A program made the position numbers and the translations under genes. Shown here piece by piece: positions 51,635 to 59,378 of a DNA stretch of 64,000 nucleotides. Numbering within the stretch: the first letter of the stretch is position 1; every line of letters starts with the position of its first letter. This DNA comes from Phycicoccus sp. M110.8. Its GTDB lineage: Bacteria > Actinomycetota > Actinomycetes > Actinomycetales > Dermatophilaceae. Location: positions 682,001-746,000 of the forward strand of contig NZ_JAWDIC010000001.1 of assembly GCF_032464895.1 (NCBI RefSeq). The letters run 5' to 3'. The notes beneath the pieces are model-generated. The model made no database searches. It was not told the DNA's origin and worked only from the letters and a program-made list of their open reading frames with translations.

Positions 51635-52120
51635 ATGTCCCTCCCCACCTCCCTTCGCCGTGCCCTGCCCACGTCCTGGCCGGCATACCTGCTCGCCCTC
51701 CTGCTCGGCCTGGGGCTCGTCGTGAGCCCCGTCGCCACCCCCGAGGCCCACGCCGCGGTGTCCCTCGGGACCGTGTCGTCTGCCGCGCGCGTCGCCGGCG
51801 CCCAGGTCGGCGTGCCGTACCGGTACGGCGGCACGAGCCCCAGCACCGGCTTCGACTGCTCCGGCCTCACGCTGTACGCCTACGCCCGCGCGGGCAAGCG
51901 CCTGCCCCGGACGGCGCAGCAGCAGTACGCCGCGGCCACGCGCATCAGCCGCGCCAGCGCCCGGCCGGGAGACCTCGTGTTCTTCCACAGCGGCAGCACC
52001 GTCTACCACGTCGCGGTCTACGCCGGGTCCGGCTGGATCTGGCACGCCCCCAAGCCGGGGAAGCGCGTCGCCAAGGTGCGGCTCTGGACGAGCGCGGTCA
52101 CCTACGGCCGCGTCCGCTGA
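51635..52120 (+). CDS. NlpC/P60 family peptidoglycan endopeptidase
   Basis: Encodes 161 aa. A signal peptide (about 1-40, ending EAHA) precedes one NlpC/P60 domain. The catalytic triad is visible: Cys75 in FDCSGLTLYAYA, His125 in TVYHVAVYAGSG and His137 in WIWHAPKPG. It would cut within the peptide stems of peptidoglycan. There is no wall-binding domain, so it is probably freely secreted. Expression is under the c-di-AMP riboswitch directly upstream, linking hydrolysis to cell-wall or osmotic signalling. A long palindrome follows the stop. Confidence 0.93.
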   Translation: MSLPTSLRRALPTSWPAYLLALLLGLGLVVSPVATPEAHAAVSLGTVSSAARVAGAQVGVPYRYGGTSPSTGFDCSGLTLYAYARAGKRLPRTAQQQYAAATRISRASARPGDLVFFHSGSTVYHVAVYAGSGWIWHAPKPGKRVAKVRLWTSAVTYGRVR

Positions 52121-52126
52121 CGTCGG

Positions 52127-52187
52127 CTCCCGGCTTTGGGGGTGCAGGGGTGACGGATCCGTCACCCCTGCACCCCCAAAGCGGGAG
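52127..52187. terminator. 48-bp perfect palindrome with imperfect flanks
   Basis: Positions 52134-52181 are a perfect palindrome centred on GATC at 52156-52159; the flanks 52127-52133 and 52182-52187 extend the pairing with one extra base. It lies between convergent NlpC/P60 and MOSC genes and is much longer than the other hairpins here. A bidirectional terminator is the simplest reading. Confidence 0.75.
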
Positions 52188-52213
52188 GGCGCGATCGCTG
52201 GGGCGGCGAGGGC

Positions 52214-52900
52214 TCAGGCGTCGAGCTCGACCCCGGCGGGGGCGCGTCGCTCGACCATGGCGCGCAGCTCGGCGGCCTCGGTCTCGACGAGGCAGCCGGA
52301 GTCGAGCACCCGCTGCGCCGCGTCGAGGTCGCCCATGAACGCCCGGAACGTCACCGGCACCGTGATGCCGTGGTCGGGCCGCGAGCGGACCACCACCGGG
52401 TCACCGCTGCGGATCGTGCCGGGCGAGACGACCGACAGGTATGCCCCGGTGCGGCCCCGGGCGGCGAACCGCTTCGCCCAGCCACGCTCGCCCATGCGTG
52501 CGGTGAAGGTGGCGCACGGGATCCGCGGGCCACACACCTCGAGCACGACCTCGTCGCCGACCTCCCACACCTCGCCCACGACCGCGCTGTCGACGTCCAG
52601 CCCGAGGGTGGTGAGGTTCTCGCCGAACATGCCGTTCGGCAGCTCGCGGCCCAGCTCCTCACCCCACCGGTCGAGCTCCTCGCGCGCGAAGGCGTAGACC
52701 GCCTGGCTGTCCCCGCCGTGGTGCCGGGTGTCGCCGATGAAGTCGCCGGCAACCCCGCTGCCGAGGCCGCCGTGCTTGGGCCCGGGGGCACGGACCTCGA
52801 CCGACCCGACCGGCACCTTGCCGATGCCGGTGGTGCCGACCTTCTTCGCGCTGTTGGGCTGCGGCGCCCCGACGTTGAGGGACAGGACGGAGGCGCTCAT
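52214..52900 (-). CDS. MOSC domain protein (YiiM-like)
   Basis: Encodes 228 aa. GGLGSGVAGDFIGDTRHHGGDSQAVYAF contains the HHGG.D.AVYA core, GMFGENLTTLGLD follows near residue 90, and CGPRIPCATFTARMG near 120 has the conserved Cys expected to carry sulphur or bind the molybdenum cofactor. The family takes part in Moco-dependent reduction of N-hydroxylated compounds. No Moco gene is nearby. ATG 52900 has a TAGGGT box 6 nt upstream. Confidence 0.92.
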   Translation of the reverse strand: MSASVLSLNVGAPQPNSAKKVGTTGIGKVPVGSVEVRAPGPKHGGLGSGVAGDFIGDTRHHGGDSQAVYAFAREELDRWGEELGRELPNGMFGENLTTLGLDVDSAVVGEVWEVGDEVVLEVCGPRIPCATFTARMGERGWAKRFAARGRTGAYLSVVSPGTIRSGDPVVVRSRPDHGITVPVTFRAFMGDLDAAQRVLDSGCLVETEAAELRAMVERRAPAGVELDA

Positions 52901-52906
52901 GCCGCC

Positions 52907-52912
52907 ACCCTA
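52907..52912 (-). promoter_or_regulatory. -10 box for the MOSC gene
   Basis: TAGGGT on the minus strand, 6 nt before ATG 52900. Confidence 0.6.
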
Positions 52913-52972
52913 CGAGCCGAGCCCGCCGGAATCGCCCGGATATTGCCGATGCCTCCTCCCGGGACCCCGGGG

Positions 52973-52978
52973 TAGGTT
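52973..52978 (+). promoter_or_regulatory. -10 box for the DUF885 gene
   Basis: TAGGTT, 8 nt before GTG 52987; divergent from the MOSC box 60 bp away. Confidence 0.6.
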
Positions 52979-52986
52979 CGCCCCTT

Positions 52987-54690
52987 GTGACGACCGAGAC
53001 GACTCCCCGCCCAGCAACCGACATCGACCGGATCGCCGACGAGTACCTCTCGGCCCTGGTGGCCCTGAGCCCGATCACGGCGACGTACCTCGGCATCCCG
53101 GGCCACGAGGAGGAGCTCGACGACTTCTCCCCCGCGGGTCACGAGGCCCACGCCGAGCTGCGGCGCGAGACCCTGGCCCGGCTCGAGGCCGCCTCGCCCG
53201 TCGACGACATCGACCGGGTCACGCTGGCCGCCATGCGCGAGCGGCTCGGCCTCGCCGAGGAGACCCACGCGGCCGGGCTCGACGAGATGGCGCTCAACGT
53301 CATCGCCTCGCCCCTGCAGGAGGTCCGCGGCTGCTTTGACCTCATGGCGACGGCCACCGACGAGGACTGGGGCGTCATCAGCCGGCGCATGGAGAAGGTG
53401 CCCGCCGCCCTCGAGCAGTGGAAGCAGAGCCTGCTCGCCGCCGCGGACAAGGGGAACGTCGCGCCGCGGCGCCAGGTCGAGGCGTGCATCCAGCAGTGCG
53501 CCGACCTCACGGCAGCGGACGGCTACTTCGCGACCCTGGTGAAGGACGCGCGCCTGTCCGACGGCGAGGACGACGGCGACCTCTCGGAAGGCACCCGCGC
53601 CACCCTCGGCGAGGCGACGCAGGCGGCGTCCGCGGCATACGGGGAGCTGGGGACCTGGCTGCGTGAGAACCTGCTCGACCGCGCGCCCGAGACCGACGCG
53701 TGCGGGCGCGAGCGCTACCAGCTGCTGTCGCGCTCCTTCCTCGGCGCCACCGTGGACCTCGAGGAGACCTACCGCTGGGGCCAGGAGGAGGTCGCGCAGA
53801 TCACCGCCCGGATGGAGCAGGTCGCCGAGCGGATCAAGCCCGGCGCCACCGTCAAGGAGGCCATCGCCGCCCTCGACGCCGACCCGGCGTACCAGCTGCA
53901 CGGCACCGACGCGCTCAAGGCGTGGATGCAGGAGCGCGCCGACGAGGTCATCGCGAACCTCGCCGGCACCCACTTCGACATCCCCGACCCGGTGCGCACC
54001 ATCGAGTGCCTCATCGCCCCGACCCAGACCGGCGGCATCTACTACACCGGGCCCTCGGAGGACTTCTCCCGGCCCGGCCGCATGTGGTGGTCGGTGCCCA
54101 AGGGCGTCACCGAGTTCGGCACCTGGAAGGAGCTCACGACCGTCTACCACGAGGGCGTCCCGGGCCACCACCTCCAGGTCGCGCAGACGGTGTTCCGCTC
54201 CGAGCTGCTCAACTCCTGGCGCCGCATGGCCGCGTGGACCTCCGGCCACGGCGAGGGCTGGGCGCTGTATGCCGAGCGGCTCATGGACGAGCTCGGGTAC
54301 ATGGACGACCCCGGCAACCTCATGGGGCTGCTCGACAGCCAGTCGCTGCGCGCGGCCCGCGTCGTCATCGACATCGGCGTGCACTGCGGGTTCGAGGCGC
54401 CGCAGGAGGTCGGTGGCGGCGAGTGGACCTACGACAAGGCGTGGCAGTACCTCACCGCGCACGCCAACCAGGGCGAGGCGTGGCTGCGGTTCGAGCTCGA
54501 CCGCTACCTCGGCTGGCCGGGCCAGGCGCCGTCGTACAAGATCGGCGAGCGGCTCTGGATGCAGCTGCGCGACCAGGTCCGCGAGCGCGAGGGCGAGTCG
54601 TTCTCGCTCAAGGACTTCCACCGCCGGGCGCTCGACATCGGCGGCGTCGGCCTCGACACCCTCCGGGAGGCCGTGCTCGGCGAGCTGTGA
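52987..54690 (+). CDS. DUF885 family protein, putative zinc metallopeptidase
   Basis: Encodes 567 aa without a signal peptide or membrane helix. The metal site is YHEGVPGHHLQ near residue 388 (HExxxHH type), with further acidic residues in SGHGEGWALYAERLMDELG near 417. LSPITATYLGIPGHEEELDDFS at the start is the usual DUF885 N-terminus, of which the core is SPITATYLGIPGHEEELDD. The family is widespread and assumed to be peptidases; the substrate is unknown. GTG 52987 is set by a TAGGTT box 8 nt upstream. It faces the DHODH-like gene tail to tail. Confidence 0.9.
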   Translation: MTTETTPRPATDIDRIADEYLSALVALSPITATYLGIPGHEEELDDFSPAGHEAHAELRRETLARLEAASPVDDIDRVTLAAMRERLGLAEETHAAGLDEMALNVIASPLQEVRGCFDLMATATDEDWGVISRRMEKVPAALEQWKQSLLAAADKGNVAPRRQVEACIQQCADLTAADGYFATLVKDARLSDGEDDGDLSEGTRATLGEATQAASAAYGELGTWLRENLLDRAPETDACGRERYQLLSRSFLGATVDLEETYRWGQEEVAQITARMEQVAERIKPGATVKEAIAALDADPAYQLHGTDALKAWMQERADEVIANLAGTHFDIPDPVRTIECLIAPTQTGGIYYTGPSEDFSRPGRMWWSVPKGVTEFGTWKELTTVYHEGVPGHHLQVAQTVFRSELLNSWRRMAAWTSGHGEGWALYAERLMDELGYMDDPGNLMGLLDSQSLRAARVVIDIGVHCGFEAPQEVGGGEWTYDKAWQYLTAHANQGEAWLRFELDRYLGWPGQAPSYKIGERLWMQLRDQVREREGESFSLKDFHRRALDIGGVGLDTLREAVLGEL

Positions 54691-54759
54691 CCGCTCCGGC
54701 GCGGCCGACCCCGTGGAGTCGGTCGCGCGGAGCCGGTCACGCCGGCCGACCGGTGCGGC

Positions 54760-55797
54760 TCAGGCGTCGTCGCGCATCCGTAGGTCGCCGTAGGTGCGCC
54801 GTGCCCCGTCCAGGGCGCTCACGTACGCAGACCGTTCGTATGCCGTGGCGTCCGTCCCGAGCGGTACGGCCAGGAGACCACGCAGGTCGTCGACGGAGCC
54901 GAAACCCTTGCGCGCCATCCAGTCCTCGAGCCCGGCGAGGAGGCTCGCGGCATACGCCTCCCCGTGCCGCAGCAGGGCGGAGGCGGTCATGACGACGTCC
55001 GCGCCGGCGAGCAGGTACTTCACGACGTCCTCGCCGGTCTCCACCCCCGTCGTCGCCGCCAGCGAGCAGCGCACGCGGCTGCGGAGGATCGCGACCCAGG
55101 TGCGCGGCAGCCGCGCCTCCTCAGGCACCGACAGGGAGAGCTGGGGGTGCACGGAGACCGTCTCGAGGTCGATGTCGGGCGGCAGGAACCGGTTGAACAG
55201 CACCAGTCCGGCGGCCCCGGCCTCATCCAGCCGCAGCGCCATCTGGCCGACCGAGCTGAAGTGCGGGCTGAGCTTCACCGCCACCGGGACGGAGACGACC
55301 TCGCGGACGGTCCGCAGGATCTCGACGTGCCAGTCCTCGACGTCACGGCCCGAGAGGTGCGGGTCCCCGGGGACGAGGTAGACGTTGAGCTCGATCGCCG
55401 CCGCCCCGGCGTCCTGCAGCGACGCGGCGAAGCCGGCCCACCCACCCGGGCTCGAGCCGTTGAGGCTCGCGACGACCGGCACAACCAGGTCGCCGGCCAC
55501 GCCGACAGCGCGTTCGACGAGGTGCAGGTAGTGGGCACCACCGCCGGAGGACCCGGCCCGGCTGGGGAAGTACGACAGCGCCTCCCCGAACGACTCGTCG
55601 TACGGTTCGGTGACCTGCAGGTCGCGCAGCTGCTCCTGCCGCACCTGCTCCTCGAACAGCGACGGCAGCACCACGGCGCCGACCCCCGCGTCGGCGAGGG
55701 CCCGCACGCCCTCCACGGTCTGCGACAGCGGTGAGGCGGAGGCGACGAGCGGGTTGCGCAGGGCCAGCCCGAGGTAGCGGGTCGCGAGGTCGGTCAC
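54760..55797 (-). CDS. Dihydroorotate-dehydrogenase-like flavoprotein
   Basis: Encodes 345 aa. It has the FMN-binding TIM-barrel pattern of DHODH: YLGLALRNPLVASASPLS near the start, VVASLNGSSPGGW near 112, AIELNVYLVPGDP near 137, PVAVKLSPHFSS near 170 and VLFNRFLPPDI near 200, but the C-terminal Fe-S segment of PreA-type enzymes is missing. It is coupled to nifJ by a GTGA overlap, a pairing also known from cyanobacteria and some other bacteria. True pyrimidine synthesis is unlikely. It may take electrons from the NifJ-GltD-like pair, which is inference. Confidence 0.85.
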   Translation of the reverse strand: MTDLATRYLGLALRNPLVASASPLSQTVEGVRALADAGVGAVVLPSLFEEQVRQEQLRDLQVTEPYDESFGEALSYFPSRAGSSGGGAHYLHLVERAVGVAGDLVVPVVASLNGSSPGGWAGFAASLQDAGAAAIELNVYLVPGDPHLSGRDVEDWHVEILRTVREVVSVPVAVKLSPHFSSVGQMALRLDEAGAAGLVLFNRFLPPDIDLETVSVHPQLSLSVPEEARLPRTWVAILRSRVRCSLAATTGVETGEDVVKYLLAGADVVMTASALLRHGEAYAASLLAGLEDWMARKGFGSVDDLRGLLAVPLGTDATAYERSAYVSALDGARRTYGDLRMRDDA

Positions 55798-58700
55798 CTG
55801 CTCCTCCTGGCGTCGGCCGCGAACGCCGCCGGGCCACGGGTCGCCATCTCCTCGTAGGTGGCCCATCGCCGATCCACGGCCTCCTGGGCGAGGCCGAGCA
55901 GGCGCTCCGCCTCGGCCGGGTCGGAGCTGCGCAGGAGGCGGTAGCGCAGCTCGCGGTAGACATAGTCCGCCAACGGGATCCGCGGCCTCGGGGAGTCGAG
56001 CTGGAAGGGGTTGCGGCCGTGGTCGCGCGCGACCGGGTCGTAGCGCACCAGCGGCCAGTGACCGCTGGCGACGGCGCGGTACTGCTGGTCGAGGCCGTCC
56101 TTCATGTCGATGCCGTGGGCGATGCAGTGGCTGTAGGCGATGACCAGGGACGGTCCGTCGTAGGCCTCGGCCTCGCGGAACGCGGTCAGGGTCTGCTGCG
56201 GGTCGGCCCCCATCGCGACCCGTGCGACGTAGACGTTGCCGTACGCGATCGCCTGCAGCGCGAGGTCCTTCTTGGCTGCGGTCTTGCCCGCCGCCGCGAA
56301 CTTCGCCACGGCCCCGAGTGGCGTCGCCTTGGACGACTGCCCGCCGGTGTTGGAGTACACCTCGGTGTCGAGCACGAGGACGTTGACGTCCAGGCCGCTC
56401 GCGAGCACGTGGTCCAGCCCCCCGGAGCCGATGTCGTAGGCCCACCCGTCGCCACCGACGATCCACAGGCTGCGCCGCAGGAGGTGGTCCGCGACGCTGC
56501 GCAGGTCCGCGACGGCCGGCCCGTCGAGGCCGGTCAGGCGGCCCAGCAACTCGGTCACCCGGTCGCGCTGGGCGACGAGCTCGTGCTCGCGGACCTGCGG
56601 GGCGGTCAGGATCGCGTCGACGAGGTCAGCGCCGACCTCGTCACGGAGCTCGGCCAGCCGCTCGCGCGCCAGCCGCGCGTGCAGGTCGGCGGCGAGCCGC
56701 ATGCCCAGGCCGAACTCCGCGTTGTCCTCGAACAGCGAGTTCGACCAGGCGGGGCCGCGCCCGGCGGCGTTCTTCGTCCAGGGGGTCGTCGGCAGGTTCC
56801 CGCCGTAGATCGAGGAGCAGCCGGTCGCGTTGGCCACCATCGCCCGCTCGCCGAAGAGCTGGGTGAGGAGCTTGAGGTACGGGGTCTCGCCGCAGCCGGC
56901 GCATGCCCCCGAGAACTCGAACAGCGGCTGGAGGAACTGCGTCCCGCGCACCGTCCCGAAGTCGACGCGGGCCCGGTCGTTGACCTCCAACGTTTCGAAG
57001 AACGCGATGTTCTCGCGCTCGACGTCGAACCGCTCGACGGCCGGGGTGAGGTTGATCGCCTTGCGGTCCGGCCTTCCGATGGGGCTGACCGGGCACGCCT
57101 CGACGCACAGCGAGCACCCGGTGCAGTCCTCCGCGTAGACCTGCAGCGTGTACCGCGCCGACGGCAGCCCCACGGCGTCGAGGGGCGCCGACGCGAAGCC
57201 CTCCGGCGCACCGGCCAGGTCCTTCTCGTCGTAGTACTTCGCGCGGATGACGCTGTGCGGGCACACGAACGAACAGGTGCCGCACTGGATGCAGGTGTCG
57301 GGATCCCACTGCGCGACCAGGTCGGAGATGCGCCGCTTCTCGTAGGCCGTGGTGCCGCTGGGGAAGGTGCCGTCCACGGGGAGCGCGCTGACGGGGAGGT
57401 CCTCGCCACGGCCGGCCATCATCGCGCCCGTCACCTCCCGCACGAACGGTGGTGCGGACGCCGGGACGGCGGGTGGGGAGACCCGCCCGGAGGTCACCAC
57501 CCCCGGCACCGGTACCCGGTGCAGGGCGGCCAGGGCGGCATCCACGGCCTCCTCGTTCCGGCGGACCACGGCGGTGCCGCGCTTCCAGTAGGTCCGGTGG
57601 ATGGCTGCCTTCACCTGCTCGACGGCCTGCTCTCGCGGCAGCACCCCGGAGATCGCGAAGAAGCACGTCTGCAGCACCGTGTTCGTGCGCCCCGGCAGGC
57701 CGCACTCGCGTGCGACGCGGTCGGCGTCGATGGTGTAGAGCCGCAGGCCCTTGTCGAGAACCTGCTGCTGCACGGTCGCGGGCAGCGCGTCCCAGAGCTC
57801 GTCGGGTGGCTGCGGGGCGTTGAGCAGCAGGGTGGCCCCGTCCGCTGCCCGGCCGAGGACGTCGACCTTCTCGAGCAGCCCGAGGTGGTGGCAGCCGACG
57901 AAGCCGGCCCGGTCCACGAGGTAGGGCGCACGGATGGGGTGCGGCCCGAAGCGCAGGTGCGAGACGGTCTGCCCGCCGGACTTCTTGGAGTCGTAGACGA
58001 AGTAGCCCTGGGCGAAGAGGTGCGGGTCGGCGCCGAGGATCTTGATCGTGTTCTTGGCGGCCCCGACCGTGCCGTCGGAGCCCAGCCCGAAGAAGACCGC
58101 GCGCACGGTGGCCGGGTCCTCGATGTCGAGGTCCGGGTCCCACGGCAGGCTGGTGCCGGTGACGTCGTCGACGATGCCGACCGTGAACCTCGGCCGCGGC
58201 TCCGGCCGGGCGAGCTCCTCGAACACGCCCACGACCATGCCCGGCGTGAGCTCCTTGGACGACAGGCCGTAGCGGCCACCCACCACCCGGGGCAGGGTGC
58301 CGCGCCGACCGCTCCCGTGGGCGTCGGCCAGTGCCGCCACGACGTCGAGGTGTATCGGTTCCCCCGCCGAGCCCGGCTCCTTCGTGCGGTCCAGGACCCC
58401 CACCGTCCTGACGGAGGCAGGGAGCGCCGCCACGAGCTGCTCGGCGGGGAAGGGCCGGTACAGCCGCACCTGCAGCACGCCGACGCGCTCCCCCCTCGCG
58501 ACCAGGTGGTCCACCGTCTCCCGGACCGTCTGCGCTCCCGACCCCATGACGACGACCACCCGGTCGGCCTCGGGGTGCCCGGCATACTCCACCAGCCGGT
58601 AGGCCCGCCCGCAGCGCTCGGCGAGCTCGTCCATGACCGACTGCACGATGCCGGGCGTGCGCGCGTAGAACGGGTTCACCGTCTCGCGGGCCTGGAAGTA

Positions 58701-59378
58701 GACGTCGGGGTTCTGCGCGGTGCCGCGCACGAAGGGCCGCTCGGGGCTGAGCGCCCGCAGCCGGTGCTGGCGGACGAGCTCCTCCGGCACCAGGGCGCGC
58801 AGCACGTCGTCGGGCAGCAGCTCGACCGTCGCCAGCTCATGGGAGGTGCGGAAGCCGTCGAAGAAGTGGACGAAGGGCACCCGCGAGCGCAGCGTCGCCG
58901 CGTGCGCGACCAGGGCGAGGTCGTGCGCCTCCTGCACCGACGCCGACGCGAGCAGCGCGAAGCCGGTCTGGCGCACCGCCATGACGTCGGAGTGGTCGCC
59001 GAAGATCGACAGTCCCTGGGCCGCGAGGGCCCTGGCTGCCACGTGGAAGACGGTCGAGGTCAGCTCACCGGCGATCCTGTACATGTTGGGCACCATGAGC
59101 AGCAGGCCCTGAGACGCGGTGAAGGTGGTGCTCAGCGCCCCTCCCTGGAGCGCGCCGTGGAGGGCCCCGGCGGCGCCGCCCTCGCTCTGCATCTCCATGA
59201 CGGTGGGCACGCTGCCCCAGATGTTGGGCCGGTCGCGTGAGGCCCACTCGTCGGCGAGCTCGGCCATGGCCGACGACGGCGTGATCGGGTAGATGGCACA
59301 CAGCTCGCTCAGCCGGTACGCCACGCCCACCGCGGCCTCGTTGCCGTCGACGGTCGCCCGCACCTCAGATGCCCCCAC
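55794..59378 (-). CDS. nifJ: Pyruvate:ferredoxin (flavodoxin) oxidoreductase (NifJ)
   Basis: Encodes 1194 aa, the full single-chain length. It splits pyruvate to acetyl-CoA and CO2 and reduces ferredoxin or flavodoxin. The N-terminal domain has AYRLSELCAIYPITPSSAMA, the CoA-binding region follows, and two [4Fe-4S] sites lie at CIQCGTCSFVCPHSVI near 696 and CTGCSLCVEACPVSPIG near 754. The proximal-cluster Cys appears in CAGCGETPYLKLL near 828, and the TPP motif is GGDGWAYDIGSGGLD near 972. All cluster ligands are intact. It overlaps the upstream GltD-like gene by 14 bp and the DHODH-like gene by 4 bp. Confidence 0.94.
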   Translation of the reverse strand: MGASEVRATVDGNEAAVGVAYRLSELCAIYPITPSSAMAELADEWASRDRPNIWGSVPTVMEMQSEGGAAGALHGALQGGALSTTFTASQGLLLMVPNMYRIAGELTSTVFHVAARALAAQGLSIFGDHSDVMAVRQTGFALLASASVQEAHDLALVAHAATLRSRVPFVHFFDGFRTSHELATVELLPDDVLRALVPEELVRQHRLRALSPERPFVRGTAQNPDVYFQARETVNPFYARTPGIVQSVMDELAERCGRAYRLVEYAGHPEADRVVVVMGSGAQTVRETVDHLVARGERVGVLQVRLYRPFPAEQLVAALPASVRTVGVLDRTKEPGSAGEPIHLDVVAALADAHGSGRRGTLPRVVGGRYGLSSKELTPGMVVGVFEELARPEPRPRFTVGIVDDVTGTSLPWDPDLDIEDPATVRAVFFGLGSDGTVGAAKNTIKILGADPHLFAQGYFVYDSKKSGGQTVSHLRFGPHPIRAPYLVDRAGFVGCHHLGLLEKVDVLGRAADGATLLLNAPQPPDELWDALPATVQQQVLDKGLRLYTIDADRVARECGLPGRTNTVLQTCFFAISGVLPREQAVEQVKAAIHRTYWKRGTAVVRRNEEAVDAALAALHRVPVPGVVTSGRVSPPAVPASAPPFVREVTGAMMAGRGEDLPVSALPVDGTFPSGTTAYEKRRISDLVAQWDPDTCIQCGTCSFVCPHSVIRAKYYDEKDLAGAPEGFASAPLDAVGLPSARYTLQVYAEDCTGCSLCVEACPVSPIGRPDRKAINLTPAVERFDVERENIAFFETLEVNDRARVDFGTVRGTQFLQPLFEFSGACAGCGETPYLKLLTQLFGERAMVANATGCSSIYGGNLPTTPWTKNAAGRGPAWSNSLFEDNAEFGLGMRLAADLHARLARERLAELRDEVGADLVDAILTAPQVREHELVAQRDRVTELLGRLTGLDGPAVADLRSVADHLLRRSLWIVGGDGWAYDIGSGGLDHVLASGLDVNVLVLDTEVYSNTGGQSSKATPLGAVAKFAAAGKTAAKKDLALQAIAYGNVYVARVAMGADPQQTLTAFREAEAYDGPSLVIAYSHCIAHGIDMKDGLDQQYRAVASGHWPLVRYDPVARDHGRNPFQLDSPRPRIPLADYVYRELRYRLLRSSDPAEAERLLGLAQEAVDRRWATYEEMATRGPAAFAADARRSR

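Noticed and set aside
54760-55797. Calling the DHODH-like gene pyrD
   Set aside because: It is coupled to nifJ, shows paralogue-like motifs and has no pyrimidine gene near it.
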